Positions 25,327-29,477 of a DNA stretch of 29,477 nt are shown here, piece after piece. The notes under the pieces are model-generated. The model was given only the letters and a program-made list of their open reading frames with translations, was not told the origin of the DNA and ran no database searches. The position numbers and the translations under genes were made by a program. How positions within the stretch are numbered: the stretch's first letter is position 1; each line of letters starts with the position of its first letter. This stretch comes from CALHVR01 sp963528625 (lineage in GTDB: Bacteria > Fusobacteriota > Fusobacteriia > Fusobacteriales > Leptotrichiaceae), in contig CAURVQ010000016.1 in assembly GCA_963528625.1 (NCBI GenBank), positions 1 through 29,477 on the forward strand. The letters are read 5' to 3'.

Positions 25327-26307
25327 TTAATTCATTTTTTCATTTTCTAAATATCTTGCTACATCTTTTGCAAAATAAGTTATAATCGCTGTCGCTCCAG
25401 CCCTTTTAAATCCATACATTTGTTCCATAACAATTTTTTCTTCATCAATCCAACCATTTTTTGATGCAGCTTTTACCATACTGTACTCTCCTGACACATT
25501 ATAAGCCACAACTGGTACATTAAAATTTTCTTTAACTTTCATCATTATATCGCTATAAGATAATGCTGGTTTTACGATAATTATGTCTGCACCTTGTCTT
25601 ACATCTTCTGCCACTTCAGGCAATGCATCTACACTATTTCTAAAATCCATTTGGTATGTTTTTCTGTCCCCAAATTTTGGTGCAGAATCTGCTGCATCTC
25701 TAAAAGGTCCGTAATAAGCTGATGAATATTTTACAGCATAAGACATTAATGCTATATCAAAATATCCATTATTTTCCAAAATCTCATTTATTTTTTCTAT
25801 TCTCCCATCCATCATATCACTTGGAGCTATTATATCTACTCCTGCTTTTGCATACGACAGTGCAATTTTACTTAATATTTTCAATGTTTCATCATTTTTC
25901 ACATATCCATTTTCATCTAGTACACCACAATGTCCGTGACTTGTGTATTCACAACAACAAACATCTCCGATTACTAAAATTTCTGGATAATTTTTTTTGA
26001 TATATCTTATCGCTTGTTGAACAATACCATTATCATCATAGCTTGATGTTGCACATTCATCTTTATGTTTTGGTATTCCAAATAATAATATACTTTTTAT
26101 TCCTAATTTTACTATTTCTTGCAATTCCTCATCTATTCTATCTATTGAAAATCTAAAAATATCAGGCATTGAAGCTATCTCTGTTTTAATATTTTCTCCT
26201 TCTTCTACAAAAATAGGATAAATTAAATCTTCTTTTGTTAAATAGACATCTTTAATTAAATTTCTCATTAATGCACTACTTCTAAGTTTTCTATTCCTTT
26301 TAAACAT
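25327..26307 (-). CDS. hemB: Porphobilinogen synthase (delta-aminolevulinic acid dehydratase)
   Basis: 326 residues, the standard length. It joins two 5-aminolevulinate molecules into porphobilinogen, the first common step toward siroheme, heme and B12. Schiff-base lysines are Lys193 (in AVKYSSAYYGPFR) and Lys246 (in IIIVKPALSYSD). Cysteines at 117-119 and 127 in DVCCCEYTSHGHCG form a zinc site, so it is the zinc-dependent type. GGAGG lies before the ATG. It follows the precorrin-2 dehydrogenase gene by 16 bases. With no heme-specific gene here, the context points to B12 or siroheme supply. Confidence 0.97.
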   Translation of the reverse strand: MFKRNRKLRSSALMRNLIKDVYLTKEDLIYPIFVEEGENIKTEIASMPDIFRFSIDRIDEELQEIVKLGIKSILLFGIPKHKDECATSSYDDNGIVQQAIRYIKKNYPEILVIGDVCCCEYTSHGHCGVLDENGYVKNDETLKILSKIALSYAKAGVDIIAPSDMMDGRIEKINEILENNGYFDIALMSYAVKYSSAYYGPFRDAADSAPKFGDRKTYQMDFRNSVDALPEVAEDVRQGADIIIVKPALSYSDIMMKVKENFNVPVVAYNVSGEYSMVKAASKNGWIDEEKIVMEQMYGFKRAGATAIITYFAKDVARYLENEKMN

Positions 26308-26323
26308 TATTCCTCCAAAACCT

Positions 26324-26800
26324 TTATTTTTCCTTTTTTACAACACTATCTATCGTTTTTTGAATTAAACTTTTCATAGCTCTACTTCTTTTACAACTTG
26401 CTCCATTTGTAGAAATAGACACATGAAACTCATCATTTTTAACAATTGCACCAAACATTGCGTTCATAGTTAATTTTGAAGATACATTATTAACTAATAT
26501 TTTTTCTTTCATACATGTTTTTGCAACCATTTCATTTAACTCTAAATCATTTGTTGCTGCAATAACAACAAAATAATCTTTTACTAAATTTAATATTTTC
26601 TCTTCGTTTTTTTCAACATTTTCATAAATAAATTTAACATCTGTTCGTTCTTTTAATTCTTCATCTACTATTTCTTTACAATATATTGTCACATCTGCTC
26701 CATATTCAGACAATAATTTTGATTTTCTATTCGCTAATTTTCCACCACCTATTACTAACACTTTCTCATTTTCTAAATTTATATACAATGGAAAAAACAT
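26324..26800 (-). CDS. Precorrin-2 dehydrogenase (Met8/SirC-like, NAD-binding)
   Basis: 158 residues, matching the N-terminal part of CysG or a stand-alone SirC/Met8-like protein. It begins MFFPLYINLENEKVLVIGGG: a typical FPL start and a Rossmann glycine motif VIGGGKLANRKSKLL. Later conserved pieces are VIAATNDLELN near 78-88, VNNVSS near 102, and VSISTNGASCKRSRAMK near 130-146. It oxidises precorrin-2 to sirohydrochlorin with NAD+, giving the substrate that CbiK (13822-14565) charges with cobalt. No clear ferrochelatase extension is present, which suits a B12-directed role. It has a strong AGGAGG site and lies 107 bases after cobC. Some annotators would use cysG for this domain. Confidence 0.9.
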   Translation of the reverse strand: MFFPLYINLENEKVLVIGGGKLANRKSKLLSEYGADVTIYCKEIVDEELKERTDVKFIYENVEKNEEKILNLVKDYFVVIAATNDLELNEMVAKTCMKEKILVNNVSSKLTMNAMFGAIVKNDEFHVSISTNGASCKRSRAMKSLIQKTIDSVVKKEK

Positions 26801-26907
26801 AACTTACCTCCTAATTTTTTATTTTTTTATAATTAATATTTTATCATTTTAATATTACAAAATAAATACTTTATCTATTTTTATTATATCTTTTTTATAT
26901 AGTTTTT

Positions 26908-27531
26908 CTATATTCTATTTACATAATCAACAAATACAAAATCATCTTCTAATTTTATTATTTTAGAAATTGCACCATTATCAATTTTCAACTTCCAATA
27001 CAAATCAACATTTCCTACTAAATAATGACTTAATAATATTTTTATTACACCTGCATGTGCAACTACTAATATTTTTTTACCTTTCCTAGACAAAAAAATA
27101 TTTTCTAATTTTTCTACAACTCTCTTTTCTAATTCTTCAAGACTTTCAGATCCTTCAACTTTAAATGTCCGCCATTCAGCTCTCATTTTTTTTGCTTCTT
27201 CTGGATAATTTTCACATATTTCTTTATATGTTTTTCCTTCAAAAATCCCAAAATTTAATTCTTTAAACTCGTCATCATAATTTATTTTTATATTTTTTGA
27301 AATTTCTAAAATATCTAAACTTTCGGTACATCGTTTTAATGGACTACAAAAAATTTCACTAATTTCATCTATATTTTCTATTTTTCTCAAACTATATTTA
27401 CTTGCCTCTAATTGCTTTTTTCCAGTTTCATTAAGACTTGGATCTAAATGTCCAAAATATAAATGATTTTTATTCATATCTGTTTCGCCGTGTCGTACTA
27501 AAATTATTTCTGTTTGTTTAAAATTATTCAT
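26908..27531 (-). CDS. cobC: Alpha-ribazole phosphatase, histidine phosphatase family
   Basis: 207 residues. The phosphohistidine is His14 in ILVRHGETDMN. The family pattern continues with YFGHLDPSLNETGKKQ, SPLKRCTESL, ELNFGIFEGKTYKEI and VVAHAGVIKIL. CobC removes the 5' phosphate in assembly of the lower nucleotide loop of cobalamin. The histidine phosphatase family is broad, but the position 14 bases after cobS makes the cobalamin role likely. A GTG three bases upstream is in frame but is not needed: AAGGAG stands five bases from the ATG at 27531. Confidence 0.88.
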   Translation of the reverse strand: MNNFKQTEIILVRHGETDMNKNHLYFGHLDPSLNETGKKQLEASKYSLRKIENIDEISEIFCSPLKRCTESLDILEISKNIKINYDDEFKELNFGIFEGKTYKEICENYPEEAKKMRAEWRTFKVEGSESLEELEKRVVEKLENIFLSRKGKKILVVAHAGVIKILLSHYLVGNVDLYWKLKIDNGAISKIIKLEDDFVFVDYVNRI

Positions 27532-27545
27532 CACATCTCCTTTTT

Positions 27546-28304
27546 CTAAATAATTGCACCAATTAAAAGTACAATCAAGCCTGTCATTTCTAAGCTTGCA
27601 CCCATTGTATCTCCAGTAATTCCACCTATTTTTTTATACACAACACGCCTAAAATAAAAAATAAATAAAATTCCAGCAACAAACATTACAAGCCCTTTCA
27701 AAATTCCCGAATTATAATAAACTAAAATTATTAGTAATAATGTTAAAATTACTGAAAATATACTATCTTTAACTTGATTCATACCAATTATACCTGTACT
27801 CATTCCGTTATCTCGAGCATACACTCCAAATCCTGCATTTACAGATGTTGACATTCTTGCGATTATTGGATAAATTATTAAACACCTCATATCTCCACGG
27901 CTTATAATTTCAGCGATTAAAATTAACTTTGCTAAATAGTAAAATATTAAAACAACTACTCCATTTGTTCCAACTCTTGAATCTTTCATTATTTCAAGTA
28001 TTCTGTCTTTATCTCTATAACTAAAAAGTCCATCAAAACTATCTGCCAATCCATCAATATGAATAAGACCGACTAATTTTAATTCAATTAATATCAATAG
28101 TAATGAAATAATATATTTATTATCTATATATTTATTTAAAACAATTCCCGTTATAAAAATAATTATTCCTATTAAATAACCGACTAATGGAAAATATTTT
28201 ATTCCTTTACCTAGTTGCTTTTCACTATATTCAACTTTTATCGGTATAGGTATTCGTGTCATAAACTGTATTAAAAGTATAATTTGATTTACTATATTTT
28301 TCAT
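27546..28304 (-). CDS. cobS: Adenosylcobinamide-GDP ribazoletransferase (cobalamin synthase)
   Basis: 252 residues with five to seven membrane segments. It joins adenosylcobinamide-GDP with alpha-ribazole (phosphate) at the membrane, the late step of B12 assembly. The family signature is IHIDGLADSFDGLFSYRDKD near 71-90, followed by ILEIMKDSRVGTNG; the aspartates hold Mg2+. The N-terminus FMTRIPIPI is also typical. An ATG at 28319 has no ribosome site, whereas GAGG lies five bases before the ATG at 28304, so the latter is chosen. It is the first gene of a long minus-strand series and has a consensus promoter. No cobU or cobT is in the window, so other loop-assembly genes must be elsewhere. Confidence 0.94.
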   Translation of the reverse strand: MKNIVNQIILLIQFMTRIPIPIKVEYSEKQLGKGIKYFPLVGYLIGIIIFITGIVLNKYIDNKYIISLLLILIELKLVGLIHIDGLADSFDGLFSYRDKDRILEIMKDSRVGTNGVVVLIFYYLAKLILIAEIISRGDMRCLIIYPIIARMSTSVNAGFGVYARDNGMSTGIIGMNQVKDSIFSVILTLLLIILVYYNSGILKGLVMFVAGILFIFYFRRVVYKKIGGITGDTMGASLEMTGLIVLLIGAII

Positions 28305-28335
28305 TATTTCCTCTTTCATAAAATTTGTATACTAA

Positions 28336-28365
28336 ATTATACTCTATTTACACTACTTTTTTCAA
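28336..28365 (-). promoter_or_regulatory. Promoter of the cobS-cobC-met8-hemB-trk series
   Basis: TTGAAA (28365-28360), 18 bases, TATAAT (28341-28336) on the minus strand, about 30 bases before the cobS start. I see no cobalamin riboswitch in this leader, unlike cbiK. Confidence 0.7.
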
Positions 28366-28447
28366 ATTTATTTTTCATTAGTTTCATAATTTTTATTTAT
28401 ACTTTTTTTGATTTGAATATATTTTTTTAATTTATATTATTCATAAT

Positions 28448-28475
28448 TTGATTTATATAATTTTAGAGGTATACT
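28448..28475 (+). promoter_or_regulatory. Promoter of the acid phosphatase gene
   Basis: TTGATT (28448-28453), 16 bases, TATACT (28470-28475), about 30 bases before the ATG. An AGGAG ribosome site follows at about 28493. Confidence 0.65.
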
Positions 28476-28505
28476 TATATTGAAAAAATTTTAGGAGATG
28501 ATTAT

Positions 28506-29234
28506 ATGAAAAAATTTCTAGTTTTAGTAAGTGTTTTAGCTTCAATGACAGCATTTGCAGCTGGACCAAAAGTACCTTACACACACGAAGGATTCTATTC
28601 AACTGAAAAAACTCAAAAAGCAGTTCATTTCGTATCTGTTGATCAAATTAAAGAAAGTTTAAAAGGACAAGGACCAATTAATGTAAGTTTTGATATTGAT
28701 GATACTTTATTACATTCAAGTGGATACTTTAGATATGGAGTAGATTACTTCCAAATTCCGGGAGATTCAAGAGGAAAAATTAGTTATTTATATAACCAAA
28801 AATTCTGGGATTATGTAGCTGAAATGGGTGATGAACATTCAATTCCAAAACAATCAGCAGCAGATCTTATAAAAATGCACTTAGAAAGAGGAGATAAAGT
28901 ATTCTTTATTACAGGAAGAACAAAACATTCTAAAGATAAAAACTATACTTCTACAAAATTATCAAAAACATTACAAAGATTCTTTAATTTACCAGAAGAA
29001 GTTTATGTAGAATATACTGCCGATACACCTACTGGTGGATACAAATATGATAAATCATTCTATATTAAAAAACATGATGTTTCAATCCACTACGGAGATA
29101 GCGATGATGATATTTTAGCAGCTAGAGAACTTGGTATCCGTGGAATTAGAGTTCAAAGAGCTTATAATTCAACTAACCCTCAAAAAATGAACGGTGGTTA
29201 CGGAGAAGAAGTATTAATTAACTCAGCTTGGTAA
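28506..29234 (+). CDS. aphA: Class B (AphA-type) acid phosphatase, exported
   Basis: 242 residues. Residues 1-19 are a signal peptide (MKKFLVLVSVLASMTAFAA), so the protein is periplasmic. The catalytic HAD motif is FDIDDTLLHSS, with nucleophile Asp63 and acid/base Asp65. Later motifs FFITGRTKHS (near 137-146) and HYGDSDDDILAARELGIRG (near 196-214) complete the metal and phosphate site. Class B enzymes are Mg2+-dependent, nonspecific phosphomonoesterases that release phosphate from nucleotides. The length agrees with E. coli AphA. It stands alone, with its own promoter and a following terminator. Confidence 0.95.
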   Translation: MKKFLVLVSVLASMTAFAAGPKVPYTHEGFYSTEKTQKAVHFVSVDQIKESLKGQGPINVSFDIDDTLLHSSGYFRYGVDYFQIPGDSRGKISYLYNQKFWDYVAEMGDEHSIPKQSAADLIKMHLERGDKVFFITGRTKHSKDKNYTSTKLSKTLQRFFNLPEEVYVEYTADTPTGGYKYDKSFYIKKHDVSIHYGDSDDDILAARELGIRGIRVQRAYNSTNPQKMNGGYGEEVLINSAW

Positions 29235-29273
29235 TTTTAATATAATTTTTAAATTAAAATATATTTTTATATA

Positions 29274-29331
29274 AAAAGGATTAAATTCTCTTTTTTAGCA
29301 GGGATTAATCCTTTTAATTTTTTTCTTTTTT
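29274..29331 (+). terminator. Intrinsic terminator of aphA
   Basis: AAAAGGATTAA (29274-29284) pairs with TTAATCCTTTT (29305-29315), 11 bp with a 20-base loop. Then T-rich runs follow to 29331 on the plus strand. Confidence 0.8.
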
Positions 29332-29336
29332 TACTA

Positions 29337-29376
29337 TAAAAAAAGAACTATATCTTATAAAATCAACATAGTTCTT
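29337..29376 (-). terminator. Intrinsic terminator after the tRNA gene
   Basis: AAGAACTAT (29376-29368 on the minus strand) pairs with ATAGTTCTT (29351-29343), and the minus strand continues with T-run sequence. It lies about 36 bases past the tRNA 3' end. Confidence 0.75.
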
Positions 29377-29411
29377 CAAATATCTAACTCTATATATTTT
29401 TTAATTTTTAG

Positions 29412-29477
29412 TGGTGCCTAGAAAAGGATTCGAACCTTCGACCCTGCGGGTATGAACCGCATGCTCTAGCCAACTGA
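29412..29477 (-). tRNA. tRNA with CAT anticodon, 3' part (5' end outside window)
   Basis: The minus strand gives D-arm TCAGTTGGCTAGAGCA, then anticodon stem TGCGG/CCGCA with loop TTCATAC. The anticodon CAT is at 29454-29452. T-arm GAAGG-TTCGAAT-CCTTT follows, then the acceptor 3' strand TCTAGGC-A-CCA with encoded CCA. The anticodon stem lacks the three G-C pairs of initiator tRNA, so this is elongator tRNA-Met or tRNA-Ile with modified CAT. The 5' acceptor strand, about ten bases, is missing at the edge. Confidence 0.93.

Noticed and set aside
26801..26907. A further small gene or riboswitch between cobC and the precorrin-2 dehydrogenase
   Set aside because: The 107 bases are almost all A/T with no coding frame, conserved box or clear hairpin; only weak promoter-like words are present.

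Overview
The window is very AT-rich DNA with short intergenic gaps, strong AGGAG-type ribosome binding sites and consensus sigma-70-like promoters. Three things point to Fusobacteria, most likely Leptotrichia or a close relative (inference, no database search): a giant type V autotransporter with the fusobacterial N-terminal export domain, a B12-dependent diol dehydratase operon beside cobalamin genes, and a class B acid phosphatase.

Layout. 1-5949 (minus) is the first 1983 codons of an autotransporter adhesin whose beta-barrel lies beyond the left edge. 6147-13632 (minus) is a glycerol/1,2-propanediol operon transcribed as facilitator (pduF-like), shell protein (pduB), dehydratase pduC-pduD-pduE, and reactivase pduG-pduH. 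The last gene is a fusion of a PduH domain with a GlcG/PduO-C-like domain. 13822-14886 (minus) is cbiK, a cobaltochelatase, behind a cobalamin riboswitch with an intrinsic terminator, so enzyme and cofactor supply sit side by side. 14924-15778 (minus) is a YitT-type membrane protein. 16023-18097 (plus) is guaB followed by a small periplasmic Spy-like protein.

18135-20958 (minus) is a two-gene restriction-modification system of BcgI-like (type IIB) layout. It is preceded by a run of 20 A/T that may sit inside its promoter. 21064-21611 holds a terminator, an unclassified four-helix RNA candidate, and a small nuclease-like gene that appears to begin with ATA. 21685-28304 (minus) reads, in transcription order, cobS, cobC, precorrin-2 dehydrogenase, hemB, trkA, trkH and a class I glutamine-amidotransferase-like hydrolase: tetrapyrrole/cobalamin genes joined to potassium uptake. 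28506-29234 (plus) is a secreted class B acid phosphatase, followed by two convergent terminators and the 3' part of a CAT-anticodon tRNA that runs off the right edge.

How it fits together. HemB, the precorrin-2 dehydrogenase, CbiK, CobC and CobS are early, cobalt-insertion and late steps of anaerobic B12 synthesis. The PduCDE enzyme needs that B12, and PduGH repairs it. The most unusual items are the PduH fusion, the reduced microcompartment gene set, the poly-T promoter of the restriction system, the unexplained structured element at 21114-21197, and the ATA-started nuclease-like gene.
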